Assembly: GCA_963663735.2 (NCBI GenBank) | Contig: CAXXHN010000001.1 | Span: 372,001-436,000, forward strand | DNA from: G963663735 sp963663735 | Lineage (GTDB): Bacteria; Acidobacteriota; UBA6911; RPQK01; JAPXNP01 | Reading direction: 5' to 3' | DNA length: 64,000 bases | Program-made: the position numbers and the translations under genes | The notes under the pieces: model-generated | What the model saw: only the letters and a program-made list of their open reading frames with translations | The model's database searches: none | Told to the model about the DNA's origin: nothing | Shown here: piece after piece, positions 8,664 through 17,219 of the stretch | Position numbering within the stretch: the stretch's first letter is position 1 | Layout: each line of letters starts with the position of its first letter

Positions 8664-9896
8664 CTATTTCAAGGGAAGCTGTTTTACCTTGGAATCATCA
8701 TATTTCAGGAAGTTACTGAACGACCTTTTAATAGCATCCATGTTCCTGTAGCTCCTGAGGTCCTCAGGTTTATAAACTTCAAGCAATAGCCCGCCAAACT
8801 GGTAACCCAGGTAATAATACTCAGACAATTTGTCATCCTTGGCACGACGCCAGGCCTGACCTCCTTTTGTCTCCTTCATGAAATTCTTCCTGATCGTGTG
8901 GTAGCGTTCCTTGATGCCTTCCAGTTCCCCTTCATTGTTGAGAAAAAGATAATCATCAGGTTTGCCATATCCCAGATCAGCAACCAGCTTTAAAGACACA
9001 CTCGTCAGAATGTAATCCTCAACCCCTGATCCCCCTCCCAGCGAAGTGTTCTGCTGGAAATAATCGTACATAAGGGAAAGGGCCAGATAATTCTTAAACT
9101 TCTCCGGATTATAATTATCAAGGATTGAACTGGTATTAAGTACCAGCCTAGGCACAAGTTTCTCCAGGGTAAGCTGGGTGACTCTTGGATTATCCAGAGA
9201 CGGGAAAAAAAGCACTCCCTTTTCCATTTTGAACCAGGCATATTTTTTATTAATATCAGAGAGAACCTGATTATAAATAGCAGGGAGGTCAACCTTAGGG
9301 GCAGCTTTCAAGGAGTCATAAATCAGGCCCGCTTTCTCAAGCCTTTCCTCCAGCGTAAATTTAAAATTCTTGCTCTTGTATAAAAGAAGACAGAAAACAG
9401 CATAGTAATCAGGCTCCACTGATTTGATCCAGTAATCCTGGAACTCCTCCCGGGAAAGGTTATCAGCCTTGCTCTTCATTGCCCCGAATACATCAACGAC
9501 CTCGTTATCCCTTTCCCTCAGTATCTTCCATGGACTCCAGTCCCTGGAAACTTCAATTCTTTCGCTTCTGAAACTCTTCTGTGTCCGAGCCTGTGGGTGT
9601 ACAAGAACCCAGTATCCTTCAGGATGATCAGCAAGGGAAGAGAGGTGGACAACTATCTTGAGGTTTCCAGATGCGTAATAGGAAAACTCCATGCCCTGAT
9701 TCGATTCAGTGTTTTCCAAAGGCCTGACTTTCCAGGCTGAGCTGTAGAAAGTAGTGTTACTTTCGTCTTTGTTCACATAACCAAGGGTATTCCCGGTTTC
9801 ATCATCCAGTAAGTGCCAGAGATCGGCGCTGATTGCGGACGCGGAGAGAACAAAAAAATTTAAAAAAAGTGTTATTAGAAGAGTTCTGAATTTCAT
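8664..9896 (-). CDS. secreted protein of unknown function, paralogue of the next gene downstream
   Basis: 410 residues from the ATG at 9896, chosen over a GTG 48 bases upstream. The ATG has a GAGG ribosome binding site and places the signal peptide (MKFRTLLITLFLNFFVLSAS) at the N-terminus. An N-terminal beta domain (DLWHLLDDETGNTLGYVNK) is followed by the hinge SPWKILRERDNEVVDVFGAM shared with the 7784-8596 protein. A mainly helical C-terminal region follows, with YLALSLMYDYFQQNTSLGGG, EYYYLGYQFGGLLLEVY and FSNFLKYDDSKV. No metal-binding or catalytic motif stands out. It may be periplasmic or extracellular; function unknown. Confidence 0.75.
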   Translation of the reverse strand: MKFRTLLITLFLNFFVLSASAISADLWHLLDDETGNTLGYVNKDESNTTFYSSAWKVRPLENTESNQGMEFSYYASGNLKIVVHLSSLADHPEGYWVLVHPQARTQKSFRSERIEVSRDWSPWKILRERDNEVVDVFGAMKSKADNLSREEFQDYWIKSVEPDYYAVFCLLLYKSKNFKFTLEERLEKAGLIYDSLKAAPKVDLPAIYNQVLSDINKKYAWFKMEKGVLFFPSLDNPRVTQLTLEKLVPRLVLNTSSILDNYNPEKFKNYLALSLMYDYFQQNTSLGGGSGVEDYILTSVSLKLVADLGYGKPDDYLFLNNEGELEGIKERYHTIRKNFMKETKGGQAWRRAKDDKLSEYYYLGYQFGGLLLEVYKPEDLRSYRNMDAIKRSFSNFLKYDDSKVKQLPLK

Positions 9897-10011
9897 CGGG
9901 TAAAACCTCAGCAGGTTAATCAGCAGACCCTTTTGTGCTGTCACAGATTAAGCCAAATATATACAACCACGCGTATCGTAACTATTATAAATCAATGGCA
10001 TTTAATACGAA

Positions 10012-10063
10012 ATCATGGGCAATAAGTTCTATAAAATTCCCTTCTGCCCATGATGCTATAGAA
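10012..10063. repeat. two interleaved inverted repeats
   Basis: ATCATGGGCA (10012-10021) pairs perfectly with TGCCCATGAT (10045-10054). TTCTATA (10027-10033) pairs perfectly with TATAGAA (10057-10063). The arms are in the order A-B-A'-B'. The element lies about 115 bases upstream of the 8664-9896 gene and downstream of the terminator of the next gene, so it belongs to the control region or leader of the 8664-9896 gene. Confidence 0.6.
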
Positions 10064-10163
10064 ATTTATTATATCACTCCTCCGGTATTTTCCTGCATTT
10101 GAATAAACAAGGGGAGGGAAAGTCTTTATTTTCTCCAGCCAACCAGATTGACAGGTTCAAGAA

Positions 10164-10198
10164 CAAAAAAGGGGAGAAGAAAACCTCTTCTCCCCTTT
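10164..10198 (-). terminator. intrinsic terminator of paralogue 1
   Basis: A 12-base perfect stem (AAAGGGGAGAAG / CTTCTCCCCTTT) is followed on the minus strand by a T-run. It lies 42 bases past the stop of the 10241-12190 gene. Confidence 0.9.
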
Positions 10199-10240
10199 AA
10201 TTAGACTGATCCAGTAGAAAAACTGCTGCTTTTCTACATA

Positions 10241-12190
10241 TTAACGATCACTAGGTATCCTTATGGAGTAGGAAGCGGCGGTTGATAGCCACTTGCCGGC
10301 ACCAAAATTCTCGAAGACATAGTTGGCCTGTCCAGCCGTAAAAATGCTGGGACCAAATATAATAGGCAGAAAATATGGTTCGCTCTGGCTATCATCCCAA
10401 CCCTGCCAGTATGAATATACATACACCGGCTGCAGGTCAGTGGTTGTCCACTTGCGGGTGGTAAACCAGCGGGAGAACCTCATCCATCCGGGGCCTACTT
10501 CATTGGCCAGCTCATTGGCTGATCCAGCCAGTACGTTCAGGAATCCTTCCAGGGTCTTGCTGTCAGTACCCAGTACGGAGTTCATGTCATACAGGTCCTG
10601 GAGGGTGAATTCTCCGAACTTCTCGCCCAGTACCGCGTCATTCAGGTTGCTGTCAGGATCAATCTGGTAGGCATTGATGCACTTTACGGCAATGGCTGAA
10701 GTGAGCGGGCTCTCGGGAGTAACAGGGGATACGATCGGCTGATCTTCAGGATTACCAGGTACCCACAGGTCTTCTGAGTTATTGTAGGGTTCAACCGTGT
10801 AAATGGTGACTACCGGCTGGATGTTGTAGGAAACATCATCCCACTTGCTGGGCTGGGCGCCCTGGGCCAGGTTGGAAAGGCCGTTGTAGTTGTCCATAAA
10901 GGAGAAGAAGTTCACGATCTGTTTTTCAGCAGGCATGGCATTGGAGGGGAAAATTTCCCATGCCAAGGCTCCACCTTCTGAAATGATCCAGTTCAAGCCG
11001 ACAACATCTTCACCGCGGTCCAGCTGGTCGCCAGCATGGGCCTCCTGGCGTAAAATGGCGATTGCTTCACCCATAGGACTCCCTCCGCCATCGTAAACGG
11101 TGGCAAAGGAGTACGTAGGTCCACTCTGAGCAGATTCAGTATAGATAAATTCACCGCCTGAAAGGACAATATGCAGTGGTGCTGCCATAAACTGCATTCC
11201 CGATGGGCCGCCTGTTATCGAGTACTCTCGCTGCGGCTCGCCTGTCAGCACAGCCGGCCTGGCTGCTGCCTGGGTCATGTAAGCTGCCTGGGCTCCCAGA
11301 TCAGTAACCTTGGCAACTGTCTGGAATCCCATCAAGTAGTTAAAGGAAACTGCTGACGCGTTCAGGATATGCAAGTTGTCATCATCGAAGCCGGCAGTGT
11401 CGCCATAGGCATAATAACTACCGAAAAGTTCTTCACCGGCATCCCCACCGCCTCCGTCTACCCAGGCAGAGCAGGTGAGATTCAGTTCCTCTTCGCGGTA
11501 ATTGATGAATTCATATGGGATCAGGTCAAGGTCTTCATAATCCGGATAAGGAAGTATTACAGAAGTTGCCGCGAAATCAAATTCCATCCAATAAGGTTCA
11601 TAACCATCTTTTATGTCAGCAGAAGCTGTCACAAAGAGCAAAAATCGTCCGTCCGCAAAGGTTGAAGCCGGGATGGCGTCAAAACTCTGGCCATTGCCGT
11701 CAGCCTTGTTCGGGTAACCAAAGAAACGGTCTTTTACGTTGACGTTGTCTGTGCCTGGCACAACAAAATCAAACGGGTCAACCATCATGGTGTCGTTACA
11801 GGTCAGGACCACCAGGAAATCAAAGAAATCAACACAGTCCGAATTGAAATAACGAAAATGCACTGTTACCGCGTGGCTCGGATTGGTGTTGGTCAGGCTG
11901 ATGAAATTCTGGTGTACCGGGGCGGCATTGCCATATTGCAGTACGGAATTGCTGGTGAAATTGACGTCATCACCATATAGCTCTTCAGCATTGATGCCTG
12001 TGTCTAAGAGGTAAATCAACTGGGAACCTGGTTCATTGATAAACCCGGCGGGCACATCCTTGGTCTGTGTATTGTCGAACGGGCTGTAGCTGTTATAGCC
12101 GTCATCATTCCACCCCGTCTGCGCTAGTCCAAAAGATGAGCTCAAGGCCACCAGCACAGCGAGAACTGTTACTACCTTGAGTATTTTCAT
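10241..12190 (-). CDS. secreted surface-type protein, hypervariable paralogue 1
   Basis: 649 residues with signal peptide MKILKVVTVLAVLVALSSSF ending GLAQ. Architecture shared by all six copies: an entry segment GWNDDGYNSYSPFD; a beta-sandwich-like region with ISLTNTNPSHAVTVHFRYFN and conserved Cys 119 and 131; FFGYPNKADGNGQSFDAIPA; window A (191-220); YEFINYREEELNLTCSAWVD with Cys 240; SFNYLMGFQTVAKVTDLGAQ; window B (about 313-380); an acidic framework HAGDQLDRGEDVVGLNWIIS; a C-terminal region with Cys 504, WMRFSRWFTTRKWTTTDL and window C (601-612). This copy has the longest windows A (30 residues) and B. Ribosome binding site AAAGGGG. No anchor or sorting signal is visible. The TNTNP and FNYLIGF blocks recall secreted proteins of Acidobacteriota (from memory). 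Likely exported and abundant; function unknown. Confidence 0.9.
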   Translation of the reverse strand: MKILKVVTVLAVLVALSSSFGLAQTGWNDDGYNSYSPFDNTQTKDVPAGFINEPGSQLIYLLDTGINAEELYGDDVNFTSNSVLQYGNAAPVHQNFISLTNTNPSHAVTVHFRYFNSDCVDFFDFLVVLTCNDTMMVDPFDFVVPGTDNVNVKDRFFGYPNKADGNGQSFDAIPASTFADGRFLLFVTASADIKDGYEPYWMEFDFAATSVILPYPDYEDLDLIPYEFINYREEELNLTCSAWVDGGGGDAGEELFGSYYAYGDTAGFDDDNLHILNASAVSFNYLMGFQTVAKVTDLGAQAAYMTQAAARPAVLTGEPQREYSITGGPSGMQFMAAPLHIVLSGGEFIYTESAQSGPTYSFATVYDGGGSPMGEAIAILRQEAHAGDQLDRGEDVVGLNWIISEGGALAWEIFPSNAMPAEKQIVNFFSFMDNYNGLSNLAQGAQPSKWDDVSYNIQPVVTIYTVEPYNNSEDLWVPGNPEDQPIVSPVTPESPLTSAIAVKCINAYQIDPDSNLNDAVLGEKFGEFTLQDLYDMNSVLGTDSKTLEGFLNVLAGSANELANEVGPGWMRFSRWFTTRKWTTTDLQPVYVYSYWQGWDDSQSEPYFLPIIFGPSIFTAGQANYVFENFGAGKWLSTAASYSIRIPSDR

Positions 12191-12270
12191 TTTGATTCCC
12201 CTTTCAAAAAAATTAACAATTTCTCATGCTTGGTTTTCACAACTATTAGTCAGTTAAATCATTATTTCAC

Positions 12271-12299
12271 AATATATACAGTAATTAATATTTTTTCAA
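12271..12299 (-). promoter_or_regulatory. promoter of paralogue 1
   Basis: On the minus strand TTGAAA (12299-12294), a 17-base spacer and TATATT (12276-12271). This gives a leader of roughly 75 nt, much shorter than for paralogues 2-5, and the hexamers deviate from the TTGATA/TATAAT of those copies. Confidence 0.5.
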
Positions 12300-12403
12300 T
12301 ACTTTTTTAAAAGGCTCAAAATTAAAATCCTGTTTTATCTGCAAGCCCTGTAATGAAGGTCCAGGCCATTTTGCCGTAATCTCTCCATTACAGGGCGCGC
12401 AAC

Positions 12404-12438
12404 AAAAAAGGGGGAAAGCATTGGGCTTTCCCCCTTTT
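12404..12438 (-). terminator. intrinsic terminator of paralogue 2
   Basis: A 14-base perfect stem AAAAGGGGGAAAGC (12406-12419) / GCTTTCCCCCTTTT (12425-12438) with a five-base loop. The minus strand continues into a T-rich tract, 50 bases past the stop of the 12488-14395 gene. Confidence 0.9.
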
Positions 12439-12487
12439 GAAATTAAACCCTCAGGATCTGAATCAATTCAGATCTCCAAGATAAGGT

Positions 12488-14395
12488 TTATAACTCCATC
12501 TCTGCGATACGGGTGGAATAGGAAGCGACTGTGGAAAGCCACTTGCCTGCACCGAAGTTCTCGAACACATAGTTGGCCTGTCCAGCGGTGAAGATGCTGG
12601 GGCCTTCTATATATTCATCATAAGGCTCACCCTGGGAATCATCCCAGCCCTGCCAGTATGAATATACATAGGTGGGCTTCAGGTCAGTGGTTGTCCACTT
12701 GCGGGTGGTGAACCAGCGGGAGAACCTCATCCATCCGGGACCTACTTCGTTGGCCAGCTCATTAGCTGATCCGGCCAGCACGTTCAGGAAACCTTCCAGG
12801 GTCTTGCTGTCTGTACCCAGTACAGCATTCATGTCGTAGAGATCCTGGAGGGTGAATTCCCCGAATTTTTCGCCCAGAACCGCGTCATTCAGGTTGCTTT
12901 CAGGATCAATCTGGTAAGTATTGATGCACTTGACGGCAATAGCTGAGGTGAGAGGGCTCTCAGGAGTCACCGGGGATACAATCGGCTGATCTTCAGGATC
13001 ACCAGGTCCCCACATGTCTTCTGAGTTATTGTAGGGTTCAACTGTGTATATGGTAACTACCGGCTGGATGTTGTAGGAAACATCATCCCACTTGCTGGGG
13101 GTAGCACCCTGGGCCAGGTTGGAAAGACCGTTGTAGTTGTCCATGAAAGAGAAGAAGTTCACGATCTGGTTTTCAGCAGGCATGGCATTGGAGGGGAAGA
13201 TTTCCCAACCAAGGGCTCCGCCTTCTGAAATGATCCAGTTCAAGCCGACAACATCTTCACCGCGGTCCAGCTGATCGCCAGCATGGGCTTCCTGGCGTAA
13301 CATAAAGACGTCACCGTCAGCTGATGTATAAATGGTCCCTGTCTGAGCCGAATCACTCCAGATGCGTTCTCCTCCAGCAAGAACCACATGGATCGGAGCA
13401 TTTATGCTCCCAACCCCAGATGGCCCTCCGGTTATGGACCACTCATAATGGCTGCTCCATTCGACAATCGCTGGCCTGGTACCAGCCTGGGTCATGTAAG
13501 CTGCCTGCGCGCCCAGATCAGTCACCTTGGCAACTGTCTGGAAACCAATCAGGAAGTTGAAGGATATCGCAGAAGCATTCAGAATATGCAGGTTGTCATC
13601 ATCGAAACCTTCAGTATCCCCATATACAGGATAAACGCCGTAAAGCTCTTCGCCTGCATCTCCACCGCCGCCGTCTACCCAGGCTGAACAGGTTACATTC
13701 AGCTCTTCTTCCCGGTAGTTGATGAATTCATATGGAATCAGGTCCAGATGTCCATAATCCTGCACGTAATCCCAATAACGCTCAAAAGTGTAGTAGGGAT
13801 CATAGTTATACTTAAAGTCACCTGAGGCAGTTACAAAGAGAAGGAACCGACCATCAGCAAAAGTTGAAGCCGGGATGGCGTCAAAGCTCTGTCCGTTGCC
13901 GTCCGCCTTGTTCGGGTAACCGAAAAAGCGGTCTTTCACGTTGACGTTGTCTGTGCCGGGCACAACAAAGTCAAACGGGTCAATCATCATGGTGTCGTTA
14001 CAGGTCAGTACCACCAAGAAATCGAAGAAATCAACACAGTCCGAGTTGAAGTAACGGAAATGAACCGTTACCGCCTGACTCGGATTGGTGTTGGTCAGGC
14101 TGATGAAGTTCTGGTGTACCGGGGCAGAATTTCCGTACTGCAGCACGGAATTGCTGGTGAAATTGGCGTCATCACCATACAGTTCTTCAGCATTGATTCC
14201 AGTATCGAGCAGGTAGATCAGCTGGGAACCGGGTTCATTGACAAAACCGGCCGGCGTATCTTTGGTCTGATAATTGTCGAACGGGCTGTAGCTGTTGTAG
14301 CCGTCGTCATTCCAGCCGGCTGGTTGGGCCAGACTGAAAGAAAAACTCAAGGCTACAAGCGTTAATAAAATAAGCGCTGTTTTGAACCTTTTCAT
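12488..14395 (-). CDS. secreted surface-type protein, hypervariable paralogue 2
   Basis: 635 residues, same architecture as the 10241-12190 protein. Signal peptide MKRFKTALILLTLVALSFSF ending LAQ. Ribosome binding site AAGGAGG, seven bases before the ATG. Window A (25 residues) is aromatic and acidic: YNYDPYYTFERYWDYVQDYG. Window B is shorter than in copy 1 (VEWSSHYEW, then SIN and RIWSDSAQTGTIYTSADGD). Window C reads SQGEPYDEYIEGPS, nearly the same as copy 3. The tail ends RIAEMEL. It shares the block FNFLIGFQTV with copy 3, ATPSKWDD with copy 6 and DMNAVLG with copy 4, so similarity to different copies changes along the gene. Confidence 0.9.
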   Translation of the reverse strand: MKRFKTALILLTLVALSFSFSLAQPAGWNDDGYNSYSPFDNYQTKDTPAGFVNEPGSQLIYLLDTGINAEELYGDDANFTSNSVLQYGNSAPVHQNFISLTNTNPSQAVTVHFRYFNSDCVDFFDFLVVLTCNDTMMIDPFDFVVPGTDNVNVKDRFFGYPNKADGNGQSFDAIPASTFADGRFLLFVTASGDFKYNYDPYYTFERYWDYVQDYGHLDLIPYEFINYREEELNVTCSAWVDGGGGDAGEELYGVYPVYGDTEGFDDDNLHILNASAISFNFLIGFQTVAKVTDLGAQAAYMTQAGTRPAIVEWSSHYEWSITGGPSGVGSINAPIHVVLAGGERIWSDSAQTGTIYTSADGDVFMLRQEAHAGDQLDRGEDVVGLNWIISEGGALGWEIFPSNAMPAENQIVNFFSFMDNYNGLSNLAQGATPSKWDDVSYNIQPVVTIYTVEPYNNSEDMWGPGDPEDQPIVSPVTPESPLTSAIAVKCINTYQIDPESNLNDAVLGEKFGEFTLQDLYDMNAVLGTDSKTLEGFLNVLAGSANELANEVGPGWMRFSRWFTTRKWTTTDLKPTYVYSYWQGWDDSQGEPYDEYIEGPSIFTAGQANYVFENFGAGKWLSTVASYSTRIAEMEL

Positions 14396-14424
14396 TAATA
14401 ATCCTCCTTAGAAACTTTGTTTAG

Positions 14425-14447
14425 AGGAGATTTAAAATGCATCTCCT
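14425..14447 (-). promoter_or_regulatory. leader stem-loop upstream of paralogue 2 ribosome binding site
   Basis: AGGAGAT (14425-14431) pairs perfectly with ATCTCCT (14441-14447), about 20 bases upstream of the AAGGAGG of the 12488-14395 gene. Comparable stem-loops occur at the same place in copies 3 and 5. One arm contains a Shine-Dalgarno-like AGGAG. It could stabilise the mRNA or act as a standby site (inference). Confidence 0.45.
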
Positions 14448-14587
14448 TTAAAATTAAAACCATCAATTACATAAAAAATCCTTCATTACCCAAAGATCTA
14501 TATTGTCTCAATTTGTGGATTAGTTCCCTAAACGCTGGAAACAATCATATTATTCAGAATGATAGATTACCAGATAGAGCTGTCATG

Positions 14588-14616
14588 ATTATAAAAGAGG
14601 TCAAACTTTTTATCAA
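14588..14616 (-). promoter_or_regulatory. promoter of paralogue 2
   Basis: On the minus strand TTGATA (14616-14611), a 17-base spacer ending CTTT, and TATAAT (14593-14588). The -10 is 193 bases from the start codon. The same hexamers and spacing occur ahead of copies 3 and 4, and with 18 bases ahead of copy 5. Confidence 0.75.
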
Positions 14617-14700
14617 ACAAAAAATCAAGCAGGCATATTCAAAATATCAAATAAGCACACTTTTTCTTGGGAAAACTTCTATTTCTGGAAAAATTTAAAA

Positions 14701-14734
14701 AAAAGGGGAGAAGCAATAACGCTTCTCCCCTTTT
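14701..14734 (-). terminator. intrinsic terminator of paralogue 3
   Basis: AAAAGGGGAGAAGC (14701-14714) / GCTTCTCCCCTTTT (14721-14734), a 14-base perfect stem flanked by A/T runs. It is 116 bases beyond the stop of the 14850-16781 gene. A second stem (GGAAAGAGG 14799-14807 / CCTCTTTCC 14818-14826) lies between gene and terminator. Confidence 0.9.
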
Positions 14735-14849
14735 CAGGTCTTTGATACTTCAGACTTGCCTTAATGCCGGTATAAATTTTCAATTAACCGGACATCAGGG
14801 AAAGAGGTGAATAAGAGCCTCTTTCCTTTTCTTGTCATTTCTGAAATAC

Positions 14850-16781
14850 CTATCTGTCTTCCTCAATCCTCTGGGAGTAGGAAGCGACTGTGGAAAGCCA
14901 CTTGCCAGCTCCGAAGTTCTCGAAGACATAGTTAGCCTGTCCAGCTGTAAAAATACTGGGGCCCTCTATATATTCATTATAAGGCTCACCCTGGGAATCA
15001 TCCCAGCCCTGCCAGTATGAATATACATACACCGGCTGCAGGTCAGTGGTTGTCCACTTGCGGGTGGTGAACCAGCGGGAGAACCTCATCCATCCGGGGC
15101 CTACTTCGTTGGCCAGCTCATTAGCTGATCCGGCCAGCACGTTCAGGAAACCTTCCAGGGTCTTGCTGTCAGTACCCAGTACGGAATTCATGTCATAGAG
15201 GTCCTGGAGGGTGAATTCACCGAATTTTTCACCCAGAACCGCGTTATTCAGGTTGCTTTCAGGATCAATCTGGTAAGTATTGATGCATTTCACGGCAATG
15301 GCTGAGGTGAGCGGGCTCTCAGGAGTAACAGGGGATACAATCGGCTGATCTTCAGGATCACCAGCTACCCACAGGTCTTCTGAGTTGTTGTAGGCTTCTA
15401 CCGTGTAAATGGTTACTACCGGCTGGATGTTGTAGGAAACATCATCCCACTTGCTGGGCTGTGCGCTCTGGGCCAGATTGGAACGGCCGTTGTAGTTGTC
15501 CATAAAGGAGAAGAAGTTAACGATTTGTTTTTCAGCAGGCATGGCATTGGAGGGGAAGATTTCCCAACCAAGGGCTCCGCCTTCTGAAATGATCCAGTTC
15601 AAGCCGACAACATCTTCACCGCGGTCCAGCTGATCGCCAGCATGGGCTTCCTGGCGAAGAATGAAGACATCTCCGTCACCCCCAAAATCTCCATCATCAA
15701 CGGTAGAATAAACACTTCCCAGTTGGGCCGCATTACTCCGGATATATTCGCCACCTGACAGCACAACAAAAGGAGGAGCAGTATTTACGCCAACTCCGGA
15801 AGGCCCACGAGTTATTGACCATTCATTATTTGATTTCCACTCAACCACCGCGGGCCTGGTTCCGGCCTGGGTCATGTAGGCTGCCTGGGCTCCCAGGTCT
15901 GTTACTTTGGCAACTGTCTGGAAACCGATCAGGAAGTTGAAGGATATCGCAGAAGCATTCAGAATATGCAGGTTGTCATCATCGAAACCTTCAGTATCCC
16001 CATACACAGGATAAACGCCGTAAAGCTCTTCGCCTGCATCTCCACCGCCGCCGTCTACCCAGGCTGAACAGGTTACATTCAGCTCTTCTTCCCGGTAGTT
16101 GATGAATTCATATGGGATAAGGTCAAGATTGTCAAAATCATAATCGTATTCCCACCCACTCAAAGGGTATTCATAATAAACAGGGTTATACCCTTCTTTA
16201 AAATCACCTGATGCGGTGACGAACAGGAGAAAACGGCCGTCAGCGAAGGTTGAAGCCGGAATGGCGTCAAAACTCTGGCCATTGCCGTCCGCTTTGTTCG
16301 GGTAACCGAAGAAACGGTCTTTCACGTTAACGTTGTCGGTGCCGGGCACAACAAAGTCAAACGGGTCAATCATCATGGTGTCGTTACAGGTCAGGACCAC
16401 CAGGAAGTCAAAGAAATCAACACAGTCTGAGTTGAAGTAACGGAAATGGACCGTTACCGCGTGGCTCGGATTGGTGTTGGTCAGGCTGATGAAATTCTGG
16501 TGTACCGGAGCTGCGTTTCCATACTGCAGCACGGAATTGCTGGTGAAGTTCACATCATCGCCATAAAGCTCATCAGCATTGATTCCAGTGTCTAACAGGT
16601 AGATCAACTGGGAACCAGGTTCATTAACAAAACCGGCCGGCGTATCTTTGGTCTGATAATTGTCGAACGGGCTGTAGCTGTTGTAGCCGTCGTCATTCCA
16701 GCCAGCAGGCTGAGCCAAACCAAAGGACAGACTCAAGACTGCCAGCGTCAGAAAAATCAGCGCTGTCTTGAAACTTCTCAT
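14850..16781 (-). CDS. secreted surface-type protein, hypervariable paralogue 3
   Basis: 643 residues. The signal peptide (MRSFKTALIFLTLAVLSLSF) is identical to that of copy 4, and the 3' untranslated regions of copies 3 and 4 are also alike, so these two arose by recent duplication or conversion. Window A is 27 residues (EGYNPVYYEYPLSGWEYDYD). Window B carries a Gly/Asp-rich insert (VDDGDFGGDGDVF) and the framework change TRGPSG. Window C is SQGEPYNEYIEGPS. Ribosome binding site AAGGAGG. DHRSA-type changes of copy 4 are absent: this copy keeps NYQTKDTPAGF as in copy 2. GRSNLAQSAQ is shared with copy 5. Confidence 0.9.
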   Translation of the reverse strand: MRSFKTALIFLTLAVLSLSFGLAQPAGWNDDGYNSYSPFDNYQTKDTPAGFVNEPGSQLIYLLDTGINADELYGDDVNFTSNSVLQYGNAAPVHQNFISLTNTNPSHAVTVHFRYFNSDCVDFFDFLVVLTCNDTMMIDPFDFVVPGTDNVNVKDRFFGYPNKADGNGQSFDAIPASTFADGRFLLFVTASGDFKEGYNPVYYEYPLSGWEYDYDFDNLDLIPYEFINYREEELNVTCSAWVDGGGGDAGEELYGVYPVYGDTEGFDDDNLHILNASAISFNFLIGFQTVAKVTDLGAQAAYMTQAGTRPAVVEWKSNNEWSITRGPSGVGVNTAPPFVVLSGGEYIRSNAAQLGSVYSTVDDGDFGGDGDVFILRQEAHAGDQLDRGEDVVGLNWIISEGGALGWEIFPSNAMPAEKQIVNFFSFMDNYNGRSNLAQSAQPSKWDDVSYNIQPVVTIYTVEAYNNSEDLWVAGDPEDQPIVSPVTPESPLTSAIAVKCINTYQIDPESNLNNAVLGEKFGEFTLQDLYDMNSVLGTDSKTLEGFLNVLAGSANELANEVGPGWMRFSRWFTTRKWTTTDLQPVYVYSYWQGWDDSQGEPYNEYIEGPSIFTAGQANYVFENFGAGKWLSTVASYSQRIEEDR

Positions 16782-16812
16782 GTAAAATCCTCCTTGAAGT
16801 ATTTTTTTCGAA

Positions 16813-16831
16813 GGAGAACATTATTGTCTCC
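16813..16831 (-). promoter_or_regulatory. leader stem-loop upstream of paralogue 3 ribosome binding site
   Basis: GGAGAACA (16813-16820) and TGTCTCC (16825-16831) pair with one bulged base, about 20 bases upstream of the AAGGAGG. The position matches the stem-loop ahead of copy 2. Confidence 0.35.
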
Positions 16832-16982
16832 TCCTGAGAAACAAAATATTAAAAATAAAAACCAAATATCTTTATAGTTTTAAAGATACATCAGCTAAAA
16901 ATCCATGCCCTCTCAAACATCTCATTAAAGGCTGCAAATATTCTCAGTCCAAAGTGAAACATCCAGAGAATAACCCGTCCAA

Positions 16983-17011
16983 ATTATAAAAGACGTATGA
17001 CTTATTATCAA
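16983..17011 (-). promoter_or_regulatory. promoter of paralogue 3
   Basis: On the minus strand TTGATA (17011-17006), a 17-base spacer (ATAAGTC...CTTT) and TATAAT (16988-16983). The -10 is 202 bases upstream of the start codon. Confidence 0.78.
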
Positions 17012-17066
17012 ATATAAATCAGGCAAAACATTTTTTTATAAAAAATGCTGGTTCTGCAAAAATCAG

Positions 17067-17110
17067 ACCTAAAAAAGGGAGAGGCATTAATGCCTCTCCC
17101 TTTTTTAGGT
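17067..17110 (-). terminator. intrinsic terminator of paralogue 4, perfect 22-base inverted repeat
   Basis: The 44 bases 17067-17110 are a perfect palindrome: a 22-base arm beginning ACCTAAAAAAGGG and its exact complement. It includes an A-run on one side and a T-run on the other, so it can terminate transcription in both directions. It lies 110 bases past the stop of the 17220-19133 gene. A further stem GGGAAAAAGG / CCTCTTTCCC (17171-17200) lies between. Confidence 0.9.
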
Positions 17111-17219
17111 CATCGATACTTCAGACTTGTCTTAATACCGGTTAATAAGTCTTCAATTAACCGGACATCAGGGAAAAAGGCGCATAAGTACCTCTTTCCC
17201 TTTTTGCCATTTTAGAACA

